23,058 bases of DNA from Myxococcales bacterium (GCA_007131745.1 SLPX01000288.1:1-23058), one strand, 5' to 3'. Positions 6,628-14,309 are shown, counted from the first letter of the stretch. Numbers and translations: made by a program. Notes: generated by a model not told the origin, from the letters alone.

Positions 6628-8100
6628 TTAATCGCACTCAAGCGAGCGAATCGCTGCGAATCTTTTTGAAAATCCTTCTTCGTCCTTTTCGCGGAGATAT
6701 TTCCGAACGTCGTGCCTGAACATCCAATGTAACCCAAGTCCCATCTCCACAACGAGTTCATCGCCGAAATTGGCGACCATGGACTTTTCCGCCGGTTTCT
6801 TCCTGCAGTGCTCTTTCTTGATGTAATCCCAATACAAAGGTACGACCTTTTCGACCGGAACGCATTCCATCTTGTAACAAATCTCTCCGTCCTTGCGGCA
6901 ATCACGGCGACCGGTACACAGTTTCTGGGGCGGTTTTGTCGACCAACCCCTCGCCGCCATACGCTCCCTCCAAGTCCTCACTCTTTCCACGGGATCACCC
7001 TTGGTGCCCTCTCCGAAATGAGAAGCCAAAGCGTCGGCCGCGCACGCCGGCAGGGAGCTGTGATTACTGAAAGTGTACGGAGTCCTTCCGTCTTCATATT
7101 GAACCGTCATGCTGGGCATGACGGCTATGGTCAAACCGCCGGCCAAAGTCTTGGTCACTTCGTCTACGATCCTGTCCGGAAAAGTCTTGAGTCCCTTTAC
7201 TTCTTCCTGAGGCACACTGACGAGTTTTCCCTTTTCATCATATCTGTGTCCGGCCTTGACCAGCCCTCCCAGGGCGGTCATTGCCGAGCATCGGTTCAGG
7301 TAATACGGCGACTCCCCAGCCTCTTTCAACAACTCCTTGATCAACTCTTCGTCCACATCTTCGGCAAGCAACACATTGCCCAAATTCCGAATCGCCAGCG
7401 CATGAACAGCGGGACAGGGATCCCCTTTCATCTTTTGAACGACATCCCTTACATCCAGCCTGAGCCGGCGGTTGTTTCCCAGAATCACGGCCAGCGCTCT
7501 CCGTCTGACATTGCAACTCTTGTCTCCCAAAAGCGCGCGCACAAATGGAAAGGCTTCACGAACTTCATCCACCTGCAGACCGTAAGTCAGAAGCGCAACA
7601 GCCTCAGCGCGAACCTCGTCCGAAGGATGTCCCATTAGGGAAACGGCGACCGGAACAAAATCATCGTGGTTTTTGAGTTTTGCCATCATTCGAATGCCGC
7701 GGGCCACGATTTCAGGGTCTTCGAGCGATACCAGGTAGCGGATGAGATGCATGTTTTCCGAATGAGCAGCGGCAATCTCCTTCAGCATCTTCAGACCTTC
7801 ACTTTTTTCCTTCCAATTCTCGGCGGTTATCAGGGGCACCATTGTCTCTAGTTTGTCCCTGAGATCGGAAGGCGCTGGAACCTTCACTATTTCGGGAAAT
7901 TCCGAAGCCGTTTCCATCGGATCCATTTGGGGCAATCGAGCAGGCGACGGCACCACAGCCACGGGGTCCGGCCGCAAGTCATCGGACTCAGACACATGGT
8001 CCTTCTCACGGATGCGTTCATCTTTTTTTCTTCTGCATCCCACAGTTGCAACAAGTGCTAAAACAATCAACACACAGGTAACAAAAAACTTTTTCGACAT
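6628..8100 (-). CDS. HEAT-repeat lipoprotein
   Basis: A 490-residue predicted lipoprotein: N-terminal KK, a hydrophobic core and lipobox TVGC with Cys22, then an E/D/R-rich linker. Residues about 90-290 form repeated helix pairs of HEAT/armadillo type, for example LMGHPSDEVRAEAVALL and LLGDKSCNVRRRALAVIL. The helices suggest a curved protein-binding scaffold in the periplasm or on the outer membrane. The C-terminal third has a small Cys cluster near 395-435 (C-x5-C-x6-C-x4-C, then a later Cys), so disulfides are likely. No catalytic motif is seen. It is monocistronic, divergent from the small gene at 8479, and its stop abuts the inverted-repeat element. Confidence 0.8.
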   Translation of the reverse strand: MSKKFFVTCVLIVLALVATVGCRRKKDERIREKDHVSESDDLRPDPVAVVPSPARLPQMDPMETASEFPEIVKVPAPSDLRDKLETMVPLITAENWKEKSEGLKMLKEIAAAHSENMHLIRYLVSLEDPEIVARGIRMMAKLKNHDDFVPVAVSLMGHPSDEVRAEAVALLTYGLQVDEVREAFPFVRALLGDKSCNVRRRALAVILGNNRRLRLDVRDVVQKMKGDPCPAVHALAIRNLGNVLLAEDVDEELIKELLKEAGESPYYLNRCSAMTALGGLVKAGHRYDEKGKLVSVPQEEVKGLKTFPDRIVDEVTKTLAGGLTIAVMPSMTVQYEDGRTPYTFSNHSSLPACAADALASHFGEGTKGDPVERVRTWRERMAARGWSTKPPQKLCTGRRDCRKDGEICYKMECVPVEKVVPLYWDYIKKEHCRKKPAEKSMVANFGDELVVEMGLGLHWMFRHDVRKYLREKDEEGFSKRFAAIRSLECD

Positions 8101-8478
8101 GCAAATATCTCCTGCAAAAAGTCTTGATTACTGGCCGGTCTTCACGCCCCACAAATTGGAACCCTGTCCGGCAATTCGCCGCAGACGCTATTACACCCGC
8201 GTAGTATGCAAAATGCGGCCAAGGGAAATTCAGATGGTAACCGACAAAACAAACATCAAACGAAAACTCCAAGCTTTTGGTCCATTGATCTAAACAATCG
8301 TATTCTACACAATGACTTGGGCGCCGCGTCAATAGAAAATCCCTCATATTTTTCGTTTCAACGGACTGGTCGCTCTGAGAAAAGATGCTATTATAACTCT
8401 CACTCGGCCCCTTATCGTAAACTTCAACAGAACGAAGAAGATGGGCCGGTGCTTTGCGAAACAAAGAGGAGTTGAATA
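8101..8478. other. Divergent intergenic region
   Basis: These 378 bp separate the leftward HEAT lipoprotein from the rightward small selenoprotein candidate and should hold promoters for both. A -10-like TATTAT lies at 8389-8394, but no good -35 accompanies it. A strong ribosome site (AAAGAGGAG, 8464-8471) precedes ATG 8479. A 148-codon minus-strand frame across the region overlaps the lipoprotein signal peptide and has no recognisable domain; I regard it as chance. Confidence 0.4.
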
Positions 8479-8661
8479 ATGGACGCGGGAATTATAAAAA
8501 CCATCATATTCACGCTCGCAGGAGCGGCCGTCGGCCTTGGAGTGAGCCTTATCCTGGGTCGCACCACAGGCAATACGTGAGCGCTCGTCTGCAACCCTTA
8601 CATTGCGACCCCGCTGGGCGCTGTAATAGGGTTCACTCTCGCCGGAGGCGGGAGCGGTTAA
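8479..8661 (+). CDS. Candidate small selenoprotein, DUF6132-like membrane protein (in-frame TGA = Sec34)
   Basis: The ATG has a strong ribosome site (AGGAG, 7 nt spacing). The frame runs 33 codons, meets TGA at 8578-8580, and continues sensibly for 26 more codons to TAA. Read through, the 60-residue protein has two glycine-rich membrane helices (about 6-27 and 43-58) joined by a loop GRTTGNT-U-ALVC-NPY. The loop resembles DUF6132-type small membrane proteins, where a Cys precedes a conserved N-P-[YW] motif by five positions. TGA falls at exactly that Cys, and Cys38 then forms a U-x3-C pair that could be redox active. Other genes here use TGG for Trp and TGA as stop, so genome-wide recoding is unlikely. 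The alternative is a TGC/TGT-to-TGA nonsense mutation. Family match and Sec assignment are from memory and inference. Confidence 0.6.
8578..8622 (+). promoter_or_regulatory. Candidate bacterial SECIS hairpin
   Basis: Directly after the TGA the RNA can fold: an outer stem of AGCGC (8580-8584) with GCGCT (8618-8622), and an upper stem of GTC-t-GCAA (8587-8594) with TTGC-GAC (8603-8609), with a single bulged U and an 8-base loop. Position and bulged U are like bacterial SECIS elements. The loop lacks the G/GU seen in E. coli fdhF, so the match is partial and folding software is needed. Confidence 0.35.
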
Positions 8662-8935
8662 AAGGATTCAACAGGTGCAAGCGTAACGGTTTAGCCTGTA
8701 TTGGGACTTGGAAAACCTTTTATTTTCAAAAGCATAAAGAAAAGTAGACCTATATGACAAGTTTCTGCGGAAACCCATGGACATATCGACCTTCAAGGCA
8801 CATAATAGGGCCTTGAGAATAATCCCCGGTTTATCGCCCGTGGGGAAAAACATCCCCCTGCAATTGCGATGAAGACCCGGACTATTATTGACCAAAGATG
8901 CGCCCATGGCCGTAGAGGCCGGCCGGAGGAATAAA
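8662..8935. other. Intergenic with hairpins, no gene seen
   Basis: No supported gene. Hairpin 8793-8816 (TCAAGGC / GCCTTGA, 10-base loop) and alternative GGGGA/TCCCC pairings near 8823-8862 lie between the two small genes. They could be transcript processing or termination structures; no T-run follows. The ribosome site GGAGGA (8925-8930) for the next gene is at the right edge. Confidence 0.35.
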
Positions 8936-9187
8936 TTGGACAACTCGAAAGCCGCCAGGGCTCCGCTCCATGAGTTGGACAGCGAAACCCAGACCTATGG
9001 ATGTCGGCACACCAACCCCGACAGTTGCAAGAAGAATCTCATGGAAGGTGTCTGTGCCTTTGTCAGGGATGACAATCTCTGTCTCTCGCCGCCAGGTTCC
9101 TGGCCCCGGATTTACCAGGATCTAACGGGTGAAATCAATGGTTCCGGCGAAAGGGCGGCGGAAAACGCTTCCCCAGCGGAAGCGTGA
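8936..9187 (+). CDS. Small four-cysteine protein, putative metal binding
   Basis: An 83-residue cytoplasmic-looking protein with no signal peptide. I chose TTG 8936 because GGAGGA lies 5 nt upstream; ATG 8906 and TTG 8888 in the same frame lack a ribosome site. The core is YGCRHTNPDSC, then GVCAFVRDDNLC, then PPGSWPRIYQDL: four Cys spaced C-x7-C-x8-C-x8-C plus one His. The regular Cys spacing suggests a Zn or Fe-S site. The HTNP, VCAFVR and SW..Y motifs look conserved rather than random, and I have a faint memory of similar small deltaproteobacterial hypotheticals, but I cannot name a family. It lies 274 bp downstream of the selenoprotein candidate on the same strand and may share its transcript. 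Confidence 0.6.
   Translation: MDNSKAARAPLHELDSETQTYGCRHTNPDSCKKNLMEGVCAFVRDDNLCLSPPGSWPRIYQDLTGEINGSGERAAENASPAEA
9165..9185 (+). terminator. Hairpin at the end of the four-Cys gene
   Basis: Perfect 8-bp stem ACGCTTCC (9165-9172) / GGAAGCGT (9178-9185) with loop CCAGC, overlapping the stop codon at 9185-9187. A T-rich stretch follows only about 17 bases later, so it is not a textbook terminator. It sits between convergent genes, where one is expected. Confidence 0.35.
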
Positions 9188-9250
9188 TATGAACCCCGGA
9201 TTTTAGGTTTTTCCCGACTTGCATCCCCGTCCTGAATTGCCCTTCAAAGA

Positions 9251-11287
9251 TCAAAGATCGTAAGCATAAACGAAAGTAGAATTAGGATGCCGTAACCACC
9301 TCTCTTTGATGAAGTCATGCGGAACAGCATCACTTTCCACATACTTTTTCACAAGCTCTTCCGCTCCGGCCCTGTCTCCGCGAGCCTTTATCCTCCCGGC
9401 TATCCTCATCAACTTTTCGGCTGCTTCGGGAAACTTCTCCAGGTGCAACGTAAACGCACCAGCGTCCTTGCCGTTCGCTGCCTTTGTATCCAAATCGAAC
9501 GAAATAGCGCCCTCTTGGAGGAAAAACCCTATTTGCACGGCTGAAAGCCGACCATAGGGATTGGGCGTACCGGTGGCATAATCCATGCCTCTCGATATTT
9601 GACCCAGTGCCCATAGAAAAGAGTCCACGTACGATTCGTTCGCTCTTTTTTGATCGATAATTTCCCGCTTCAGCAAAAAATCCACGTAATAGAGTGCAGC
9701 AGTCTGGGCCTTGAGTTCTTCCATGAACGTGGCCAGGGGACCGCCGAATACTTCGGTGTCTTTTTTTCCTTTCACCCTGTATTCATGTGAAGGGCCGAGA
9801 TTGTGAGCGGCCTCATGAAGCATTATGCCCAGAAGATCCACTCCGGTGGTTTCCGGATAGTCGCTTGCACTTGAAAGAACGGACAATGCCCTGGATCTCC
9901 TGATCGCCAAACTCTCGGGATCCGTATACAGGTTGGTCATCGTAACCGTGCGTCCCCTCCCCTCGTTTGCCACCGGCCCCCAATTAGGAAGGCTCTGACC
10001 GATAATGGCCCCGAACGGTTTTCTGTCGTCTCCCGAGTTGAGCACGATATCGATGAAATCCGGCATCTGAAAGGTCACCTTGCGCGCCTTGTACGGCCGG
10101 CCTATAAGAGCAGCCAACGCGTTTTCCATCTCCTGCCTGACAGCGGAAAGCTTCTCCTGCCACTCCAGGGAATCTTTGTTGATGCGGGCGAGGGTCAAAT
10201 GAAACCCGGCTTTGAAATTGCATGGATCCCAGTAGACCTCGTCAGGAGCCACCCTTAAATACCAGCTCGAATTAGCCGCGTTCATCGCCGCCCATGCTTC
10301 ATCAGCTTCTTCCCAGTTGTTGCTTCGAAAGGATCCGGCCGCGGCCTCCAGGTATGCATGGAGCGTTTTCTCGTCCGAACCTTCAAAAAGCGCTGCTGCT
10401 TTTTCGAGGTTCTCCGCTATCTTCTCCATTTCAGCGCGGTACACATCGTTATACGGAACTCCGGTCAATGAACCGTTTTCCCTTCTGACCACAACGAAAG
10501 GATTTTTCAACCGGGCGCCCTGCTTGTGTTTCTCGATTTTGTTGCAAAAACCTTTCTCACTCTGAAGATCTTGCGGATACACATCCACCACTTCCTTCCA
10601 GCCACCGTCCACGGCTGAACAATTCGGATCGTTTTGCGTTTCAGGTCCGTAACACCTGGGTCCCCAGTTTCTGCGGAACATGCTGGCACTCGGATTGTCA
10701 TCGGACGGAATCCTGGATGCCGGCTCATTAAGCCCCTTTTGTTTTGCAAAGAGTTCATCGATCAGTTGAGCGGTTTCCTGCATCAGGAGCACGAACTTCT
10801 TGTCCCTTGAAGACAGATCCCGCAAGTCGTTGTAAACCAATGTCGGACGTCCCTGGTCGAGTTCCCTCCGGACCAACTTCCGCCGCTCCTTCTCTTCCTC
10901 GGCCAGTCCGGGCGGAAAAATCGGGCCCCTCCGAACATCTTCCACCAGGCTCTCGTACATGCGCTCAAACCAGGGTGTGAATTCTCCATCCTTAGTCCAT
11001 TCCGGAACGGGAGGATAGAAAAGCAAAGGAGCAAGATCATCCGGCCGCAGTTCTTTCCCTGTCTCTTCTTTCCAAAAAAGCCCGAGGTTCGCGCGCACAG
11101 CGGCCGCGTTGAACTCATCAGGACTCAGACGGTCAAAAACCTTCCTTTCGCCCGGCGTTTCCATCTGGTCAACCATTCTACCGGATTCCTTTCTCCCGGT
11201 TGTTCCACCGGGGCACCCACCGACAACGGAAACAATGAAGATCAAACAAACAAACAGGATGGATTTGAACGAGTTCTCGTCTTTCAT
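9251..11287 (-). CDS. Lipoprotein zinc metallopeptidase-like protein (HExxH)
   Basis: A 678-residue exported lipoprotein. I chose ATG 11287 because GGAGG lies 8 nt upstream and a clean signal peptide follows (lipobox VGGC, Cys25); the in-frame extension to 11401 would bury it. Residues 491-495 are HEAAH, the HExxH zinc motif, and FMEELKAQTAALYY about 32 residues later supplies a likely third ligand (Glu523 or Glu524) in an E-E-x-x-A context resembling the EECRAD region of M49 dipeptidyl peptidases. This suggests a gluzincin acting in the periplasm or on the cell surface; the exact family and substrate are unknown. Cys residues around 225-255 may form disulfides. It lies 35 bp downstream of the P-loop gene and is probably co-transcribed with it. 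Confidence 0.75.
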   Translation of the reverse strand: MKDENSFKSILFVCLIFIVSVVGGCPGGTTGRKESGRMVDQMETPGERKVFDRLSPDEFNAAAVRANLGLFWKEETGKELRPDDLAPLLFYPPVPEWTKDGEFTPWFERMYESLVEDVRRGPIFPPGLAEEEKERRKLVRRELDQGRPTLVYNDLRDLSSRDKKFVLLMQETAQLIDELFAKQKGLNEPASRIPSDDNPSASMFRRNWGPRCYGPETQNDPNCSAVDGGWKEVVDVYPQDLQSEKGFCNKIEKHKQGARLKNPFVVVRRENGSLTGVPYNDVYRAEMEKIAENLEKAAALFEGSDEKTLHAYLEAAAGSFRSNNWEEADEAWAAMNAANSSWYLRVAPDEVYWDPCNFKAGFHLTLARINKDSLEWQEKLSAVRQEMENALAALIGRPYKARKVTFQMPDFIDIVLNSGDDRKPFGAIIGQSLPNWGPVANEGRGRTVTMTNLYTDPESLAIRRSRALSVLSSASDYPETTGVDLLGIMLHEAAHNLGPSHEYRVKGKKDTEVFGGPLATFMEELKAQTAALYYVDFLLKREIIDQKRANESYVDSFLWALGQISRGMDYATGTPNPYGRLSAVQIGFFLQEGAISFDLDTKAANGKDAGAFTLHLEKFPEAAEKLMRIAGRIKARGDRAGAEELVKKYVESDAVPHDFIKERWLRHPNSTFVYAYDL

Positions 11288-11322
11288 TATGCTAACCTCC
11301 GAACGGGTCGAACGAGGGGCTA

Positions 11323-12330
11323 TCAGGCGTTCAAGCGTGCGAGCACGGCGAAAGCATCTTTGAGCCCATTGTGAAGAGCGGAGATCTCGGAATCTTTCCA
11401 CTCCGACCTATCATTTCTCAGGAAAGAAGTCAGATCATTGCGGTTATCGAAGCGCGCCACCGGGAGGTGCCATGTTTGCAGCTCGTAACGCCTGTCTGAA
11501 CCTTCTCCGACCACCTCGGTTCTTTCAACCTTGATGGTGTCGGCCTTGTCCGAAGATGCCAGGAGATGATCTATGTCGTCGCAACCGTACTGGCCCAGCA
11601 TAACCTCCATAGGCACCGAGTGATGCAGAATGGAGCCCTGGCCATCAGGCCTGCCTCTTTCAATGTTCTTGCGCCTTGATTCCTCGGGTGTCACCCACAC
11701 ATATAAAACCGATGCTCTATGCAGAATCTCTTCCGAAAGTATCGAGAAAAGATAATCATAACCATGGGGGGGAGTAAGAGGAAACGACGCCCCGTTGGGT
11801 CCGCCGCGAGCCGCCTCCATAACGATGGTCTTGCCTTTCAAATCCTGTTTACACCTCTCGTTCTTGCTTTCCAGCTCATCCCTGACTTCATCTTCCATAG
11901 CGTCAGCCATGTCACACCGTACGCCGTAAGGCAGTTTCCCCAAGCTTCTTGGCAATCCAACCTTGGATCGCGCTGCATCGATCCTGTCGAAAAGCAACTG
12001 TGAAGCCGAAGAGGGATTCACCACGTGACCGGATACAAGATCGTGAAAATCCTCGTTGAGCAACTCAACCAGGGTTCCCCACTCATAGTCTTCGATGAAA
12101 GGTCGATTCGGCCCCTTGTAGAAAACATAAGGCAAATCGCGCATGGCCAGCTCATCATCTATGCGATGCATGAAATGGACGTATGGATAATCGTCGAGTT
12201 GAACAGTCTCTCCCATGTGAAATTCTTCACGGCACTGCTCAGGCGAAAGCCCGTCAAGGTAATGCCGCACCTCGGATTTCCCCGACGCGGGAAGTGCAAA
12301 AAGCAATACGGTATCCAATACGTTAGACAT
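11323..12330 (-). CDS. P-loop kinase-like protein
   Basis: A 335-residue cytoplasmic protein with the Walker A-type loop LFALPASGKSEVR at about residues 10-22, as in nucleoside/adenylate-kinase-like P-loop enzymes. KTIVMEAARGG near the middle could be the Walker B strand, and VTPEESRRKNIERGR resembles the mobile lid/R-x(n)-R segment of such kinases. It therefore most likely binds and transfers a phosphate from ATP, but the acceptor cannot be told. The start ATG 12330 has a very strong ribosome site (AAGGAGG, 5 nt). It is the first gene of a leftward pair with the metallopeptidase lipoprotein and is divergent from the ECF sigma operon. It is a conserved hypothetical rather than a named kinase. 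Confidence 0.7.
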   Translation of the reverse strand: MSNVLDTVLLFALPASGKSEVRHYLDGLSPEQCREEFHMGETVQLDDYPYVHFMHRIDDELAMRDLPYVFYKGPNRPFIEDYEWGTLVELLNEDFHDLVSGHVVNPSSASQLLFDRIDAARSKVGLPRSLGKLPYGVRCDMADAMEDEVRDELESKNERCKQDLKGKTIVMEAARGGPNGASFPLTPPHGYDYLFSILSEEILHRASVLYVWVTPEESRRKNIERGRPDGQGSILHHSVPMEVMLGQYGCDDIDHLLASSDKADTIKVERTEVVGEGSDRRYELQTWHLPVARFDNRNDLTSFLRNDRSEWKDSEISALHNGLKDAFAVLARLNA

Positions 12331-12518
12331 GATAACCTCCTTAATCTCTCAATTCTCCATTTACAACACTCGCATCGCAAGATATCTCAACACATACGCT
12401 CATGTCCATCACTGGATCGCTCCGAATAATATTTCACCCGCCGTGAAAATAAATTCGCCCGATTCACGAGGAGGTGATTTGATTCCGGTGAAACCCGTTA
12501 TCGGGACAGACAAAGCTG
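12331..12518. promoter_or_regulatory. Divergent promoter region with TTTCAC-N5-GTGAAA palindrome
   Basis: The 188-bp gap between the leftward P-loop gene and the rightward ECF sigma operon. A perfect 6-bp inverted repeat TTTCAC-ccgcc-GTGAAA lies at 12432-12448 and is a good candidate operator. No certain sigma-70 or ECF promoter box could be assigned. Confidence 0.4.
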
Positions 12519-12565
12519 ATGAAACAAGACGACGAAAACCTGATGGCCATGTTGGCCCGCGGTGA
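12469..12565 (+). promoter_or_regulatory. Strong Shine-Dalgarno with possible 28-codon leader frame
   Basis: AGGAGGTGAT (12469-12478) is an almost ideal anti-16S match, but it is followed by TTG 12479 in a frame different from the sigma factor, opening 28 codons that end at 12565, past the sigma start. The sigma ATG at 12519 has no clear site of its own. A regulatory leader peptide is possible. Confidence 0.25.
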
Positions 12566-13100
12566 AATGGAAGCGTTGCGCGAGATCTACACGCTCCATT
12601 CGGAGTTAGTCTACCGGATTGCTTTCCGATACACGGGCAACCGAGCGGACGCCATGGATATCACCCAGGCTTTGTTTGCGGACCTTCCGTCGTTCGCGCA
12701 CAAATACAAACCCAAAGCAGCGCTTTCAACCTGGCTTTACCGAGTTGTTTCCAACAGATGCATAAACTGGACGAAATCAGGAGAGCGAAAATTCTGCACC
12801 TCCCTGGAAGCGTCACATCTGGAAAACTCACAAGGGGAAAGCCGAAACAAGGCAGTGTCCGAAAAAGACCGGCCTGATGAAGTACTGGAAAAAGACCGCC
12901 GCGCGATCGAAATCCGGGATGCCGTCGCATCGCTTCCTCCGCGACAAAAAACCGCAATCATTCTCCGCGAATTCCAAGGGTTGTCTTATAAGGAAATAGC
13001 GGCAGCGATGAATTGTTCCCGCCGATCCGTGGAATCTTTGCTCATCAGGGCCAGAGCGGAGTTGGCACAAAAACTGGGGCAACGTGAAACAAAAATTTGA
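12519..13100 (+). CDS. ECF-type RNA polymerase sigma factor
   Basis: A 193-residue ECF sigma factor. Region 2 covers about 15-85: EIYTLHSELVYRIAFRYTGN with DAMDITQALFADL, then ALSTWLYRVVSNRCINW, the -10 recognition part. After a linker rich in charged residues, region 4 at about 130-185 reads ASLPPRQKTAIILREFQGLS then YKEIAAAMNCS and SVESLLIRARAELAQ, the -35 helix-turn-helix. It directs RNA polymerase to a small regulon, normally including its own operon. It is the first gene, followed after 125 bp by its probable anti-sigma. The start is the first ATG in frame, with a weak ribosome site; see the leader entry. Confidence 0.9.
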   Translation: MKQDDENLMAMLARGEMEALREIYTLHSELVYRIAFRYTGNRADAMDITQALFADLPSFAHKYKPKAALSTWLYRVVSNRCINWTKSGERKFCTSLEASHLENSQGESRNKAVSEKDRPDEVLEKDRRAIEIRDAVASLPPRQKTAIILREFQGLSYKEIAAAMNCSRRSVESLLIRARAELAQKLGQRETKI

Positions 13101-13225
13101 GATCGATTCGATTAACAGCGCGGGTTTTTACGCGCTTGAATTGTTAAACAAAAGCACCCTCCGAAGATCACAGAACAGAATTTCGGAGATGGCGCTGCGA
13201 AAAGAAAGGTCGGGATTGCAAAGTA

Positions 13226-13726
13226 ATGAACTGCAGAAAAGCCGAAAGATTGTTGAGCACCAGGCTGGACAGTGAATTGAGCGAAAAAAAATCGCGCCGC
13301 CTGGATGAACACCTGCGGAAATGCTCCGAATGCACTGAACGATTGGCGGTTTTTGAGGTCCTTTCAGCGGAGATCAAAGTTGCAGCTGCTGAACCGATCC
13401 AACTTGAGGAAAAAAAGGCTCTCACGGAGATGTGGAACGAAATCCGCCTCCACGCTGAAGACCGTTTTCCCGAACGTAAGTCCGGCTTGAAGACCGGATT
13501 ATTACCAATCCGTTTGCAGGAAGCGGCTTTTGCCGTTACAGCAGTTTTGGCTGGGTTGTTTATCGGCGCCTGGTTTTTCTACGACGGCTACGGCTCACCA
13601 GGACTTGAGATTAAGGATCAAACGCACGTTGAAGTCACCGAAACGAAACAAGTTGGAGAAACAGAACTGGTCGCCGAAGCTTTTGAAAACGGATTGCGCA
13701 ACGATCTTTCGGGCATTTTCAGATGA
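13226..13726 (+). CDS. Anti-sigma factor with zf-HC2 domain and one membrane helix
   Basis: A 166-residue protein. The N-terminus has the ZAS/zf-HC2 zinc motif with Cys3, His29, Cys33 and Cys36 (H-x3-C-x2-C) in a short helical domain that binds ECF sigma factors. A single membrane helix lies at about 99-118, followed by a roughly 45-residue C-terminal segment predicted to face the periplasm. It should hold the sigma factor inactive at the inner membrane until a periplasmic signal releases it. Position after the sigma gene and before a periplasmic sensor matches the sigma/anti-sigma/sensor order seen in metal-responsive systems. The 125-bp gap before it has a weak overlapping frame that I do not consider a gene. 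Confidence 0.85.
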   Translation: MNCRKAERLLSTRLDSELSEKKSRRLDEHLRKCSECTERLAVFEVLSAEIKVAAAEPIQLEEKKALTEMWNEIRLHAEDRFPERKSGLKTGLLPIRLQEAAFAVTAVLAGLFIGAWFFYDGYGSPGLEIKDQTHVEVTETKQVGETELVAEAFENGLRNDLSGIFR

Positions 13727-13755
13727 ACAAACCGCATTGAGGAGTCGATACACCT

Positions 13756-14307
13756 ATGGGTTCCAAAATCGTCTTTACACTTTTCTGCATCTCCCTGGCT
13801 GCAAACATTTCATTCGGCGGTTTGTATGCAATCGCAAAACTGTCGGAAACAAGAACGACCTCAGATCAAATTCAGCGAAAAGAGGTTTCGCCAAAGGAAG
13901 GTCTCTGCATCATGGATGAGCTGGATCTGAGACCGGCCCAAAGAGAAAAACTCGCCGGTTTGAGAAAAGACATCTGGTCGAAGCGGACAGAGTACTTCGC
14001 AGAAATGCAGTTCTTACGCCGATCCATAGGCGAGTTCATGGCCGATGTCGACGAACAACCTTCAGAGAGAGATTACGAAAACATCCGAAAACTGCTTTCA
14101 AAGATGGCCGAGCGACAAATGTCTTTCAGAGAAAAGGTCATCGATCATCTGTTGGATGTAAAGCGGATGCTGGACGAAAAACAAAAAGCCCACTTCGGTG
14201 AAATTCTGAAAACGAGAATATTCAGGGGCATGGAACATGAACCGGGAGGAAGGGGACGTCGTTCGAAAATCCAGCGTATCGGCAAACCCCAGGCGATCAA
14301 GGACTGA
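13756..14307 (+). CDS. Membrane-anchored periplasmic sensor, CnrX/ZraP (metal_resist)-like
   Basis: A 183-residue protein with one N-terminal hydrophobic helix (about 5-27) and an all-helical periplasmic domain. LDLRPAQREKLAGLRKDI and LDEKQKAHFGEIL are the paired L-x-x-x-Q-x-x-x-[LF] helices of the Spy/CpxP/ZraP and CnrX group (heavy-metal resistance or LTxxQ-type). In CnrX-type systems this protein senses metal and releases the membrane anti-sigma. The N-terminal His-x3-His metal ligands of CnrX are not seen here; the only His are near the C-terminal end, so the signal may be something other than Co/Ni, such as envelope stress. Its place directly after the anti-sigma gene supports a sensor role. 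Confidence 0.75.
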   Translation: MGSKIVFTLFCISLAANISFGGLYAIAKLSETRTTSDQIQRKEVSPKEGLCIMDELDLRPAQREKLAGLRKDIWSKRTEYFAEMQFLRRSIGEFMADVDEQPSERDYENIRKLLSKMAERQMSFREKVIDHLLDVKRMLDEKQKAHFGEILKTRIFRGMEHEPGGRGRRSKIQRIGKPQAIKD

Positions 14308-14309
14308 CC

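Noticed and set aside
6443..6631. 62-codon plus-strand frame across the inverted-repeat element
   Set aside because: It runs exactly over the repeat and is Arg/Gly-rich from GC-rich DNA; no ribosome site.
8018..8464. 148-codon minus-strand open frame upstream of the HEAT lipoprotein
   Set aside because: It overlaps the lipoprotein signal-peptide coding region on the same strand in another frame, has no ribosome site or domain, and has an unnatural Cys/Phe-rich composition.
8479..8580. Reading the small gene as a 33-residue peptide ending at TGA
   Set aside because: The frame continues with 26 sensible codons carrying the N-P-Y motif and a second membrane helix; this is more consistent with TGA recoding or a recent nonsense mutation.
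13084..13275. 63-codon frame between the sigma and anti-sigma genes, GTG start overlapping the sigma stop
   Set aside because: It overlaps both neighbours, has no recognisable motif or hydrophobic segment, and the anti-sigma ATG at 13226 lies inside it.
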